The position numbers and the translations under genes were made by a program. Positions 20,700-32,562 of a DNA stretch of 64,000 nt are shown here, one piece after another. Under the pieces are notes generated by a model, which searched no databases, had not been told where the DNA came from, and was given only the letters and a program-made list of their open reading frames with translations. Position 1 is the first letter of the stretch, and every line of letters starts with the position of its first letter. This DNA comes from Cristatella mucedo. Its lineage: Eukaryota > Bryozoa > Phylactolaemata > Cristatellidae. The stretch covers positions 246,001 to 310,000 of the forward strand of contig WPIO01000032.1 of assembly GCA_009760855.2 (NCBI GenBank), read 5' to 3'.

Positions 20700-20845
20700 T
20701 TGGTTTGGTCCACTGGTTATGGATCTCGAGGTGTGACCGAGGTCATCGGCTCGAGCTCCGTGGCATATGTGAAGCGCCTGAATAGAGATTAAGTTCTTTT
20801 AGGGCGCTATGCAAATGCATTGTTATTGTTATTATTATTGTTATT
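20700..20845 (+). mobile_element. SINE B
   Basis: GTTTGGTCCACTGGTTATGG (A-box region), GTCATCGGCTCGAGCTCCG (B box), hairpin GCGCCTGAATAGAGATTAAG and TTCTTTTAGGGCGC, then a TTATTATTG tail. Confidence 0.8.
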
Positions 20846-21614
20846 ATTGCTCAGCTTCTATCGCTCTCTCTCTCTCTCTTCACGAGTCTCGTTTGAAAAA
20901 CAGCTGTGCCTACGAGGGCTCATATGCAAATCGAAGATGGCTGTACTGCAGCAGCCGCTCCCAAGAGCCAACCCGAAAAGGGCGTGCCCGGTGGCTGGCC
21001 GTGCGGCGTGCCTCTCTATAGAATCAAACATCATGCGGACGGCGGGACGCGGCCGGGCGTGACGAGGCAGAACTCTGCCGAAATCAATGGTACGCCTTTG
21101 GAAAGAGTGAAGGCATTTATTAGCAGCGATAACCGGAAAATTTTAACTTAGCCAATCGCACGTCCGGTAGAAAAAAAGTCGGCCGCTGTCAATGTCTGCC
21201 TAGAGTGACCTATCAGGTGACACATTTCCATTCCATCCTAGCCGGATGCCTGCAGACTGCGATGGCGTCGCCGTGGGTAGTCGCAGCCACATTTGAGTCA
21301 TTTGAAGATGTCATGCGCATTTAAATGGCCGACGGAGGCGCGAACGTTGGGAACGGCAGTCTCGTTGTGGCTTTAGCGGAACTCCTTACTTTACCGTAAA
21401 TGGCCGCCAAGAAAGGTAGGGACGTGACTTTTTACGAGTTCTTTTAAAAACCGGATTCCGGCCAAAAATCAACGCCGAGGAACAGAGGTAGAGACGACAT
21501 TTAAAAAATAGTTAGAAAAGCCCCTGTTCTTTACAACATATCCTGGGATCCTGTGAATTGTCCTTCGTGTACTATTGCGTTCTGACACTTGTCGCGTTAT
21601 CACTAAGCGATTGA
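20846..21614. other. No supported gene
   Basis: A short CT repeat at 20862-20880, then moderately GC-rich sequence with unrecognised frames. Confidence 0.45.
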
Positions 21615-21712
21615 CAGGCTTCCTTTGCAGCAAATGTAAAGTGCCTAGACCGATTTATTGATCTTAAGGCGCTATATCAATGGCTTATTCTTGTTATTAT
21701 TATTTCCAAAAT
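21615..21712 (+). mobile_element. LINE1 3-prime tail
   Basis: GCAGCAAATGTAAAGTGCCT, a worn hairpin, GGCGCTATATCAATGG and a TTATTATTATT tail. Only the last 100 bp of the element remain. Confidence 0.65.
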
Positions 21713-22400
21713 GATGACGCACGCTATAAACGCCCACGGTAACATTACGTAAGTCAGCTTCGCGGCCTGCCCGGATATCGCCATCTTGTCCAATTCCCGG
21801 TAGCTACGTAGTCGATTCGCTTCAGCTTCCATTCACCGCTCTAAGCTCCAATTTATCTTCGTCACGAGATTTATCCATTTCCTCGATTTCGTGCTTTTGC
21901 TAGTTTTCTACTTGTCCAGCACTAGGAAGGGCTCCAAGAAAGCGAGGATTGAGGCAAGCGTCTAGTCGGCTGAGCACCGTGCAATGCCGCCTGACATGCT
22001 ATGACCGCCCGCGGTTGTAATCCCTTCGAGTGCCTTTGCTTTTTTTTATCCGGCTGTCCGCAGCGTTGTTTTCTGTTAATTGCAGGCTCGACCGTCTGCA
22101 AATGGTGAATCGCGCATGCCTTCAAATCTGACGTCCACCGAGCACACCAGCTCTTTGAGGTGTTGACCATCGGCCATGCAACTGACTTCTATGAATAAGC
22201 GAATGAAAAGAAAAATGAACTGAGTGAATGAATACACGATGAAGGCGGACCTGTAGAGCGTTGCAACTAACCACGAATAAGGTTGGATGCCGACTCGACG
22301 AACATTTATTTGCTGGCGTAAGCGTGCGAGATTGCAGCCAGGCTCGGACTCTGCCGTCCGACCGCGAAACTAGCCTAGTAAGCGTGGCGCATATTTGGAC
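21713..22400. other. No supported gene
   Basis: Mixed sequence. A minus-strand frame at 21922-22170 is unrecognised. Confidence 0.45.
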
Positions 22401-22597
22401 GCTGCCGTGCTACCGTACCATAGACTCTGTAGCACGAAAACGCATCTCCGGAACCATACAAAAAAAAAAGAAAAACCTAGCTCGACCCTAGGAACAGGGC
22501 GAGCTGGACTTTGCGGTCGGGCAGCGGGGAGGGGAGGGGCGGAGTGGTGGCCGGCGTCCGGCGTCACTCGCGAGCCGAACGCGAAACGTGCGTCAAG

Positions 22598-22789
22598 ATG
22601 GTGCGGACGCGACCGTCCAATCAAGTGGCGGCTCCCTTTGTCGAACCCTTAGCGCCTGCGGCGGCGGCCGCCGCCGTCGCGTCATTTTTCGTCGGCGACA
22701 GCTTCGTCTGGCTATTCGCATCGGCGACGTCGAGGGTGACGGATCTGCAGCGGCGGTCGAATAAATGTAAACACACAGGCTGGTCTTAA
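22598..22789 (+). CDS. Weak candidate first exon in a small CpG island
   Basis: An ATG in good context (TCAAGATGG, also YY1-like) opens a 63-codon frame beginning MVRTRPSNQVAAPFVEPLAP, with seven Ala, then ASFFVGDSFVWLFASAT. GC content is locally high. No domain, no clear donor and no partner exon were found, so the frame may be chance. Confidence 0.2.
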   Translation: MVRTRPSNQVAAPFVEPLAPAAAAAAVASFFVGDSFVWLFASATSRVTDLQRRSNKCKHTGWS

Positions 22790-22854
22790 TCGACCCTTTA
22801 CTAACGACCCCAAAACAGAGTCACTTCGCGGTTTTAAGTGTTTATGAATATTAC

Positions 22855-22915
22855 ACACTGCATACATATATGTGTGCACACACATATATATGTGCGTGTG
22901 TGTGTGTGCGTGCGA
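22855..22915. repeat. (TG)n/(TA)n alternating tract
   Basis: TATATGTGTGCACACACATATATATGTGCG-type alternation in short blocks; a Z-DNA-prone sequence. Confidence 0.85.
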
Positions 22916-23321
22916 ATATTAAGAATGACAGTAATGGATAATAATGCTAATAAAATGAATGATTATGTTATGATTATTAGGAGACGCGGGAATAGTAACT
23001 TTTTTGGGCTTCGTATAGGCAGCGAGTTTTGCCTGTGCGAGATCAGCCAGTAGTGCGGCCACGCAACGATCTGTCGCGAATGCAGCGTCCTGCGGCTGCG
23101 AACAATAGGTAAGCGTGGCCGAGCACATCGCAATCGCCACCCCGAACACGTATCGGGAAGCTGAGCAATGAGGTGCGACACATCGCCATAGTCGGACCCG
23201 GGATTGCGTTGTTACCAAAGAGACGGAACCTAGACTTTGCTTGAAGCTAAAGAGAAGTTTCGGGATTGCCGCTCGACTAATACGTCGGCGCATATCTATA
23301 CTCCAGGTGACGTGGAACCAG

Positions 23322-23478
23322 AGATGTCTATGTATGTATGTATGCATGCATGCATGCATACATGTATGTATGTATGTATGTATACATGTATGTATGCCTG
23401 CATGTATGGATGCACGCGTGCGTGTATGTACGTTTGCATGTACGTACGCATGTATGTGTGCATGTATGTATGTATGTA

Positions 23479-23538
<60 letters not shown>

Positions 23539-23640
23539 CTTAGGTAGGTAGGTAGGTAGGTAGGTAGGTAGGTAGGGAGGTATATAGGTATGTATGCAGA
23601 TATGTGTGCAGGTATGTATGCAGGTATGTATGTCTATGTG
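23322..23640. repeat. Compound tetranucleotide array (TATG, TG, AGGT)
   Basis: (TATG)n with TGCA variants at 23328-23478, (TG)n at 23480-23530, (TAGG)n at 23542-23580, then TATG/CAGG variants. Long Cys/Met frames across it are artefacts. Confidence 0.95.
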
Positions 23641-23679
23641 TGTACATTAAGAACACGTTTTGAGTTAGCTTCCGCCCCC

Positions 23680-23795
23680 TAAGATGCTCGCCTTTGATGA
23701 TCAAGGTCGTGGGCTTGAGCTCTGAGGCATATCTTAAGTGCCTGGATACAGATTAGGTTCTCATAGGGTGCTATCCTAACGAACTATATATAACT
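23680..23795 (+). mobile_element. SINE B, worn
   Basis: GTCGTGGGCTTGAGCTCTG (B box), GTGCCTGGATACAGATTAGG, TTCTCATAGGGTGCTAT and ACGAACTATATATAA. Hairpin pairing is partly lost. Confidence 0.65.
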
Positions 23796-23900
23796 GCGTA
23801 CAAGTTCAGAGTTTAACCGTCAGGGTTTAGTATTGGTTAAACTGCAGTTACCGCTTTCCCGTTTTAAAGGCGTTGACGACGTTGTGGCGAGGTTATTTGA

Positions 23901-23928
23901 ATCGCAAGCTGCTCGTGCAGCTTGCGAT
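23901..23928. repeat. Perfect 12-bp hairpin with TCGT loop
   Basis: ATCGCAAGCTGC (23901-23912) and GCAGCTTGCGAT (23917-23928) are exact reverse complements around a four-base loop. Confidence 0.95.
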
Positions 23929-24126
23929 ACATTTTAGCACTGAACGGGAATGCAATAGTCGAAATAGAGACAACTCTTAAGGGCAGCTCTCACTCTCGAA
24001 CAATAGTTTAAAAAGCATAGACCTGTGCGCACTAGCCTTAAACGCTCATCGAAGATAAAGGTAAATAACCTTTTTGCTGGCCTTCTCTCAGAGCCAGCTA
24101 GGCCAGCCTTCCTCTTCCTTCTTGCC

Positions 24127-24175
<49 letters not shown>

Positions 24176-24176
24176 A
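24127..24176. repeat. (CCG)n trinucleotide repeat
   Basis: About 16 uninterrupted CCG units. The minus-strand frame reads polyglycine; no gene supports it. Confidence 0.97.
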
Positions 24177-24539
24177 GCGCTGAGCTGCTGGCCTCTGGCT
24201 CACTTGAGCAATCTCATTGAAGCCTTTGGAGGATTATAATCTGTATCCTGGTTTGAGCGGACCCTTGCAAACAGTGTGAAGTTAAAAGTCACTTAAATAA
24301 CCAAGGCCATCCCGCATAGTACAACGCGCAGCCGTTTGGGCCAAGTGCAGCACGCGACCTGCGCTCAGGACTTGTCAAGACCACACATGGCTGAGGCCAA
24401 AATGACCAAGGGTAAAGAGGTGGCGCTCGATTTAAGTACAGGTGGCTTATCAGTCGGTTCCGATAATCCCCCTCCTCCAACCCACACCAGGCTGACGTCC
24501 TACTTCGTGGGACGCCGATTAAATTGCCAAAGTAGTTAC

Positions 24540-24692
24540 TCATAGGGTGCTCGATCTTCGCGCTTCAAGTCGTGGGTTCGAGTCTTGCAGCGGGCAATCC
24601 TTTATTGCCAACTTCACGGCAAGGTGACACGTGGCTACGGAGGCTCGTCTGCAGCTACGCAAGTGAGGCTGCTCGATCGGCTAGCCGTAACA
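24540..24692 (+). mobile_element. SINE A, divergent
   Basis: GTCGTGGGTTCGAGTCTTGC (B box), GGCAATCCTTTATTGCC, a diverged body, and GGCTGCTCGATCGGCTAGC near the end. The A box is eroded. Confidence 0.6.
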
Positions 24693-24809
24693 TAAAAACA
24701 GCAAGTAAAGTACTGAACCTTGAAGTAGGCCTCGGTGCTGGTGTGCTTTAGAGGAGCGAGATTTAGCTCCGCGTCCAAAAAGCCTTGCTTTGTCGCTAGG
24801 CTTAAAGCA

Positions 24810-25053
24810 GCCGAGCTGCCGGTCACGCGCGCCCTTATCGCCGGCCGACGAGGCGCGCGCGCTCTTCGACCTGCTGCTGCTGCGGGCAGAGCCGTACGAG
24901 TCGGCCAACGAGCTGCCGCTTCCTCTTAAAAGCGACCGCCGCACCACCGAGCCACCGGTACCACTGCCGCTACCGAGGCGACGACGAGGCGCAGGCGACG
25001 CCACCAAGACTTCCCGGTGTCTCCTAAACTTAAGCCGCCGCTATAACACGTAG
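24810..25053 (+). CDS. Candidate coding exon, unrecognised
   Basis: A GC3-rich frame opens after an acceptor-like AAAGCAG (24807-24813) and reads PLSPADEARALFDLLLL, RAEPYESANELPLPL and a basic tail ending LSRRYNT then TAG. Codon choice (many GCC, CTG, GAG, CGC) and acidic/leucine-rich composition look coding-like. I know no matching domain and found no partner exon. The minus-strand frame over the same bases is an alternative. Confidence 0.3.
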
Positions 25054-25204
25054 TGACGTAGTGACGTACAATGGGTCAGCTTGCATCGGACTGGATTTCC
25101 TGGATAGGGGTGCAACTGGGACTTCTCAGCCGGAATTGATGTGTCAGCTGTTAGCGCAAGTCGTACATGTGTTAATGAGAATGATAATAGCCACCATAAG
25201 GATA

Positions 25205-25270
25205 ATATTAATAACAATAATAAGTCTTTTAGTACCACCCTAAGAGAACCGAATCTCTATTCTGGTGCTA
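25205..25270 (-). mobile_element. LINE1/SINE B 3-prime tail
   Basis: Plus-strand AATAACAATAATAAG followed by CCCTAAGAGAACCGAATCTC, the minus-strand tail hairpin with an A/T-rich end. Confidence 0.6.
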
Positions 25271-25429
25271 CGAATATCGCTACTAGAGAGCAACAACCAA
25301 GATTTAATAATAAGCACTGGCATCGTGCTTAGAAAAACATCCAAAAGCAGACAAGTGTAACGCTTCGACAACCAGGCAAAAGCATATAAGGTGATAGCAC
25401 TCAGATTAAGTAAATGTGCTACTGGGAAA

Positions 25430-25575
25430 AACATTAATTTGTATTGCGCCCTAAGAGAACTTTGTCTCTATATAGGTGCGTCACATATGCCTCAATGCTT
25501 GAGCTCCCGACTCGGGAATCAAATGCATTCGTCTTGAGCTCTGTCAATAAAGGCGAGCACCTGCCTGCAAGGGCC
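25430..25575 (-). mobile_element. SINE B, worn
   Basis: Minus-strand copy: tail GCGCCCTAAGAGAACTTTG (plus-strand wording), a degenerate B box near 25495-25520 and GGCGAGCACCTGCC at the head. Confidence 0.6.
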
Positions 25576-26339
25576 TTTCAAATGTAAAAAGTTTTGTAGC
25601 TCGGCGTTAAGTAGCCTATTGATGCCATGACCGTAATGAAAAATTGAAAGGATATAGCTTCATCCGAAATGATAAAGTGACTGCTAATCGACTACCGTCA
25701 TTTGCAACATTTCAGTATTAGTGCAGACCTTATTCTCACAATATCTGAATATCAAAGCAGACTGCTCCCTTAAACACAGCACTGTCATTTCAATACGAAC
25801 GTCCTTCGATGATTCTTCGTTGCCTTTTAAGTTCTCGAATGTTCTACCCACCTCAGCAACCTGTTTCGTCTCAGCTTTGATGCGTTAAGTGTAATTACTT
25901 CTCCCTAAAAGCGCACAGGCTTTGCGTCCACTAAAGAGCGAGCTGTAGCGTAATTATTCCTCAAGCTCCTGCCAAATTACACGCAGGGACACGCTTCGCA
26001 GCACCAAGCCCGTGGCCTATAAAGATCCCTGTCAACGGCGATGAGTTGTTTCGTGTCCATAAAGTTGCTGTGATAAGAAAAGTGCCCTCGGGAAACCAAC
26101 CTCGCGAGGTTATTTATGCAAGTTCAGCTTACTCAGCGAAAAAGCGTCTTCACTTGACTTTTCTAATCCGGAGAGAGCATGGAAAAGCGACCTTGCGACT
26201 ACGTTTCCAGCGTATTACTTAGTATGTACTATTAATAAATAAATAACGTATTACTTATTACGTATTTTTAATAAATGAATAAATATATAGCCATATTTCA
26301 AGATATATATAATTGAATAGAGAGAGGCGCATTTTTTAT
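25576..26339. other. No gene seen
   Basis: Unremarkable A/T-leaning sequence, ending in A/T-rich words (ATAAATAAATA) at 26225-26310. Confidence 0.5.
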
Positions 26340-26745
26340 GAACATATCTCTATCTGCAACTCCACTTAGCCACAAGGAAATAAGTAGCTCTTACGCAAAA
26401 GCTTTCCGCTGCTCTCACCCAACCTTACTGGCTTTTCGGTGCGAACACAGGTCGTCTGACGCAACAATAACAAAGTGAGAAGAATAGCGAAGCCAGTAAG
26501 ACAGTCCAGGAAGTGAGCTGCGCATAAGTAGCGGCGCATGACGAGTGGATAGCAGCAGGAGGGGCGAGATTTGAAGCGGAAGCGAGTTTCGCGTTCATGG
26601 ACGGTTCCAAAAGGAAGCTCGTGTCGCTACCGGTCTTTAAGCGCTAGAAACGGGCAGCAATATATTCTTTTAAGAGCAGCCTCAGACGCGAGCAGGCTGA
26701 ACCTGGTACGGAATTTTACTGACTAGCATTTACCGCCGCACGGCA
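26340..26745 (-). mobile_element. LINE2-related, old copy
   Basis: Same order of blocks as LINE2 3-prime ends, but heavily mutated. The 3-prime UTR start (CTATCTGCAACTCCACTTAG on plus) lies near 26350, followed by blocks matching MKSVGYR, HYLNC and the loop-rich middle, up to LLKELGW-like sequence near 26740. Older than the other LINE2 copies here. Confidence 0.6.
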
Positions 26746-26789
26746 AGATTAAGCGCCCCTTTAGAAAATCTTCTGGCCAAGGCCTGCAT

Positions 26790-26958
26790 TACGCGGTGCT
26801 GCACGGGTCATTGTGTACGTTGTGCTTTTGGCAACCCCTTTACATCATTCATCGCTCCTGGCGCCTCTTTGCAGCATCTGTAAAGCGCCTAGAGAGAGAT
26901 TCAGTTCTCTGAGGGCGCTATAAGATTATTGTTATTATTACTATTATTGTTATTTTAT
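26790..26958 (+). mobile_element. LINE1 3-prime tail
   Basis: GCAGCATCTGTAAAGCGCCT, hairpin AGAGAGAGATTCAGTTCTCT, GAGGGCGCTATAAGATTATT and a (TTATTA)n tail. The hairpin pairs well here. Confidence 0.75.
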
Positions 26959-28500
<1,542 letters not shown>

Positions 28501-28515
28501 GAGGTAGACGGAGAG

Positions 28516-28815
28516 TGGGAGAGCGAGCTCGCGCTCCCGAACGCACCCGAACGAATGTGGAGTGAGCTTCTTTGGCCGGCGCTCCACGCGCCAGTTGCTG
28601 ACGCGGTTGGGCCAGTTGTCGTAGTCGCCTTTGATAACCTCGCGGCGCTCGTCGCCCTCCTCGGGCTCGGCCTCCTCTTCTCGACGCTTTCGGCGCTTGG
28701 GCGCGGCCGCCGCGCTCGTGTCCGGCTTCTTCTCGTCCTCCTCGCCCGCCTTGCTCGGGCGCACGCAGCACGGACAGAGCCGGGCGAGCAGACCGCGGCC
28801 AGGCTTCTTAGACAT
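28516..28815 (-). CDS. Probable first coding exon of an unrecognised minus-strand gene
   Basis: The minus-strand ATG at 28815 opens MSKKPGRGLLARLCPCCVRP, then an acidic/basic stretch (EEDEKKPD, KRRKRREEE) and GDYDNWPNRVSNW. Composition is protein-like, with strong GC3 codon choice, unlike nearby repeat frames. LCPCC could be a palmitoylation site (inference). The 3-prime boundary is unclear; a donor-like GTGCGT lies near 28543-28548, after which the frame runs into the GA array. A CpG island and a 10-bp tandem repeat sit just upstream. I do not recognise the family and no second exon was found. Confidence 0.5.
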
Positions 28816-28890
28816 GTCACTGCGCGTCGATCCTGGGACGCGCGCAGCGCAGCATCACTAGCCTCGCGGCCGCGAGAAATCTTTCGTCGG

Positions 28891-28950
28891 CCGATAGCCG
28901 CCGATAGCCGCCGATAGCCGCCGATAGCCGCCGATAGCCGCCGATAGCCG
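28891..28950. repeat. Six exact copies of a 10-bp unit
   Basis: CCGATAGCCG repeated six times without error, 76 bp upstream of the minus-strand ATG at 28815. Confidence 0.97.
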
Positions 28951-29839
28951 CCGCTGCCGCTTTCTCGGCGCCTTCGCGCTCTTCAGAACGCCGACGCCGA
29001 CGCCGTGGCTGGCTAGCGCCACCGCATCCGGTGTACAATGGAGAGCCGGAAGTCGAAGCGCTCTCTCGGCTGTGCCGCGCGTTTTCGGGCGCGAGCACTA
29101 GGCCGGGATCTGCGAGGCCAACGCTTTGAGGTTTTCGTTGCGTGACTGGGTGCACGCCCACAGAGTCGACGGGTGAGGCGCGAGCTTGGCCGCAGGCAGC
29201 GTCGTCGACGAACGTGCGTCCACTGTGCGTCGTCGGCCCCCGAGCGCACCAAGATCGCGTCGGGCGGCTGCGGCGGCCGCCGGTGGCACGCATTCAGTGA
29301 TGTAGCGATTCGGAAGCTATTGCCGAGTCACTTACGGCGGCGACGCAGCTGGATCCTGTCCGATTCAGCGGCTGCGCGCGAATACGCGCGGACGCCCAGG
29401 CGCGCGGCGCCGCGGCGTGGCCGAAACGTGAGCGCGCACTCACAAAAGGAAGTGCGAGTTGTGAGCGGCTGCAGCGCGGCGGGACGGCACGTCCATAGTG
29501 GGCGACTTGGACTGAGCGGCCGCAGCAGCGGGGCGGATCTACGGCAACGACTACGCTACGATTACCTCGCTACCTCCCGATAGCGCTCTGCACAGTCGCG
29601 GCAGTCTGCCTAGCCCGGCCCGGTGGCTCGAAGGGAATGCCGGATCGGAAAAGCGGGGCAGGGGCGGGGTGGGGCGGGCGGAGCGGGGGAAGAGGGCTCA
29701 GACAGATGACCTCATCGGAAGAGACACGAAAGAGGTTGGCGGCGACCGGGTCCGTGAGCGGAGCTACGCTACCGCAGTCGCTCTCTGGCATGCCTTTACA
29801 TGTTTGCCTAAGCTGGATACTCGTCTTGTCATTTAACTA

Positions 29840-29945
29840 TTAGTTATTGCTTCTCTTAGAGGTGTAAAGCACCTGAGATCGAGTTCTCTCGTGGCGCTAT
29901 ACAATATTCGTACTGTTATTGTGTTATTGCTATTATTTTCGTTGT
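29840..29945 (+). mobile_element. LINE1 3-prime tail
   Basis: TGTAAAGCACCTGAGATCGA, GTTCTCTCGTGGCGCTATAC and a TTATTGTGTTATTGCTATTA tail. Confidence 0.65.
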
Positions 29946-29971
29946 TGTGGTCGCTGACCGCTCGCTTCGGC

Positions 29972-30014
29972 AGTCGCACTGCGGCGCCGCCGCCGCCGCC
30001 GCCGCAGTGCGACT
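29972..30014. repeat. 14-bp inverted repeat around (GCC)n
   Basis: AGTCGCACTGCGGC (29972-29985) and GCCGCAGTGCGACT (30001-30014) are exact reverse complements; the loop is five GCC units. Confidence 0.95.
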
Positions 30015-30237
30015 CCGCCCGCCGAGCACGAGTGCTTACTTAGCACGCGCGAAGCGTAGCCCCGATAGCGTCTCGCTTTTTACGTGGAGCCAGTGCGGTA
30101 GCGAGGCCTTGAATTGGGAGGACATACTTTTGGCTTCGGCTTAGTGCCACATCGAGCTGCAACTACAGCTAGACTGACGTAAACTTAGGCCGGTCAAGCC
30201 TCCCGAGTTTGCGGCCGCCATGCCGTCGGTTGAGACG

Positions 30238-30402
30238 GCGAGCTAGTTTGGCTCAGCGGCCAAGGTGCTCGCCTCGGCCAAGGTCAAGGTGAATGTCTTC
30301 TTGATGCCCGAGGTCGTACGCTCGAGCCCCGTGGCACGTGTGAAGCGCCTGAATAGAGATTAAGTTCTCTTAAGGTGCTAATCAAATAAATTATTTATTA
30401 TT
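30238..30402 (+). mobile_element. SINE B
   Basis: GTTTGGCTCAGCGGCCAAGG (A-box region), an insert with AAGGTCAAGGTGAATGTC, GTCGTACGCTCGAGCCCCG (B box), hairpin GCGCCTGAATAGAGATTAAG and TTCTCTTAAGGTGC, then a TTATTATTA tail. Confidence 0.8.
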
Positions 30403-31871
30403 ATTTGTAAATGGAGTTGCAGGTGGCCATTGGGAAGGCTCGGCCTTATCGGGCAACTTACAATAGTACGCCGTTGTCTATGCACCGAGCCAGGTCCATT
30501 TCTGCTACGGGCACAGTGTCTATAGCGGGCTAATAAACCTAGTCGCCAGCGTCTGCTTATATTTATGCTAAATAAACACGTTTTAGAGTTTTTTGCTTAG
30601 CGTTTAGGATTTTTGGTGCAGCGTTTAGGGATGTATTGAAATGACGGCGCCAGCTGAACCAGCCGGATTAAAGCGGATAACCATTTTTCGCGATTATGCG
30701 ATTACGCGATAGCTTATGGGCGAGGCCGCATAAAAAGCTGGCGCCCTGAGATTCAGGGGCAGTTGCGATTCAGGGTTCGGCATCGGAGCCGATTTGAGCT
30801 CAGAGGCCAGAGAGCCATTGGCGTTCGTCGAGGCCGCCGCTGTTGAACGCCTGTAGCCGTCCGCTGTTGTCAAATAGACCTGTCTACATTACGGATGCAG
30901 ACTTGATATCTGAAGGTGTGAGCGCTCGTCGTCATTGCCGTGCTCCTGCTACTGCCGGCGTGCACCTGCGTGCATTGGTGCAGCGCCTGCGTGTTGCAGC
31001 GCAACGGCGTCACGTCACCGGCAGAAGTCGTCGGGCGTCGATGCTGAGACGCTGCACCGTTACGAGCGCTGTGTGCGTATGACCTAAGGGTTTGGAGTTT
31101 AATGTTTAGGTTTTAGAGAAAAAAATCTAAACAGGAGGTATCTCATAAAGTGTTCATTTAGCGAAAATGTAAACATCTTTTAAATAAACACTGGGACCCG
31201 TAGCCACACAGTTGCCGGGCACGACCAGAATTTCTGGCATGGCTATGCGAGCATGAGTCACTGCAGCCAGAACTGATGAAAGAAATTGGACTGTTGTTGT
31301 TGTTGATGATGATGATGATGGCCGCTAATGCCGCTAATGCCGGTTATGTAGCAAGCAATGTCTAACTGCATGACTGAGCCCTAGCTTACACTTATCCGTT
31401 TGCCGACTCACAAACGGTCGGCGTGAAGTGAAAGCTAAAGTCTAGCATCAACAAGGGTTTTCGCAGTACCCGTGCATCCATAGGGCGACTAACGGTGGCA
31501 TGCATAAATTATGCGCTCAAAGCAAAATGCGTCCATCCATCGTCCATCCATGAAATTCACTTCAATTACCACTATAGTTCTCATGACATGCACCACAATC
31601 GACTGCAGCGGCCCCTAATAACCCTAAAATCAACTGCAATAAGCTACAATATGCCAACTAATCGGATTAGGAATGATCTGATTTGAAAACTTTAATTGAG
31701 CAATGTATTCAAAGTTTATTGGCATAATTTTACCCCATTTCAAACTTACAATATCCCTTGATGCAGAATTTGACAGCAGTGGGGGGCAAACGCTGCAGTC
31801 GAGTACACTCTACCGTAAATCCCTCATAATTTTTCGGGGCAACGCTACTGTTGTCACTGCATATATAATGT
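30403..31871. other. No supported gene
   Basis: Short (GAT)n at 31302-31320 followed by three GCCGCTAATG-like units. A frame at 30843-31082 is arginine-rich and unrecognised. Around 30570-30640 and 31085-31110 the words GTTTAGG and TTTAGAG recur, without a periodic array. Confidence 0.45.
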
Positions 31872-32404
31872 GATGTAATGTAATATATCTCCGTCTGTAA
31901 CTCCACAAAGTCATAAAGACCATGTGGCTGTTACGCAGGAGAGTTTTGTATAGCACACTCACAGCCTAAGCGGCTTTCGGTACGCATTCGGTAGCCAACA
32001 GACTTCATCTCGCACAACAAAGAGAAAGTGGGAAGCATAGCAGAGTCAGGAGAACAGTTGAGGTAGTGAGTAGGATGGAAGTAGCACCTCAGCACCGCTG
32101 GAAAGGATGAGACATAGTTGGCAGCAGGAGAGAAGTTGTCGTTGCGTAAGAATCGTGGAAGCGAGTTCCACAGTCTAGGACCTGCAGAGCTACAGCTTCT
32201 GTCGCCAGAGGTCTTTCGGCGGAGGACTGAAACAGCTAATTTATTGTCCAGGCAGGACCTTTGGGAACGAAGAGTCTGACACTGGTGGAACAGTTCAGCT
32301 AGGTACGGAGGAGCCAAGCCGTGGAGGGCCTTGTGGGTCAAAGAAGACACGTGTTCAAACCTACGGGACTTGAAAACTAGCCTTGCAGCCATATGCATAG
32401 CCAG

Positions 32405-32562
32405 CTGTAGTGACCTAGTTTCTAAGGTGCTCGCCCGCCCCCCCCCCGACCAAGGTCTGGCTGAGGTCATGGGCTCGAGCCTGGAGGCAGATGTGAAGCG
32501 CCTGAATAGAGATTATGTTCTCTTGGGGCGCTATACAAATGAACTATATTTAAATTGTTGTT
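32405..32562 (+). mobile_element. SINE B nested inside LINE2
   Basis: Opposite orientation to its host: GTGACCTAGTTTCTAAGGTG (A-box region), GTCATGGGCTCGAGCCTGG (B box), GCGCCTGAATAGAGATTATG, TTCTCTTGGGGCGCTATAC and AATGAACTATATTTAAATTG. LINE2 sequence resumes at about 32563 with CAGTAGCCCAGCCAAAAGGG. Confidence 0.88.

Larger units (their letters stand above)
19200..20700. other. CpG island
   Basis: Dense CpG and high GC compared with flanks. Includes a (CCCT)n tract (20029-20052), the Gag remnant and a 12-bp inverted repeat at 20287-20340. The cause (promoter or unmethylated GC-rich patch) is undetermined. Confidence 0.6.

Noticed and set aside
23238..23547. Cys-Met-Tyr-rich frames as a small secreted peptide
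   Set aside because: Direct translations of TATG and TG repeats.
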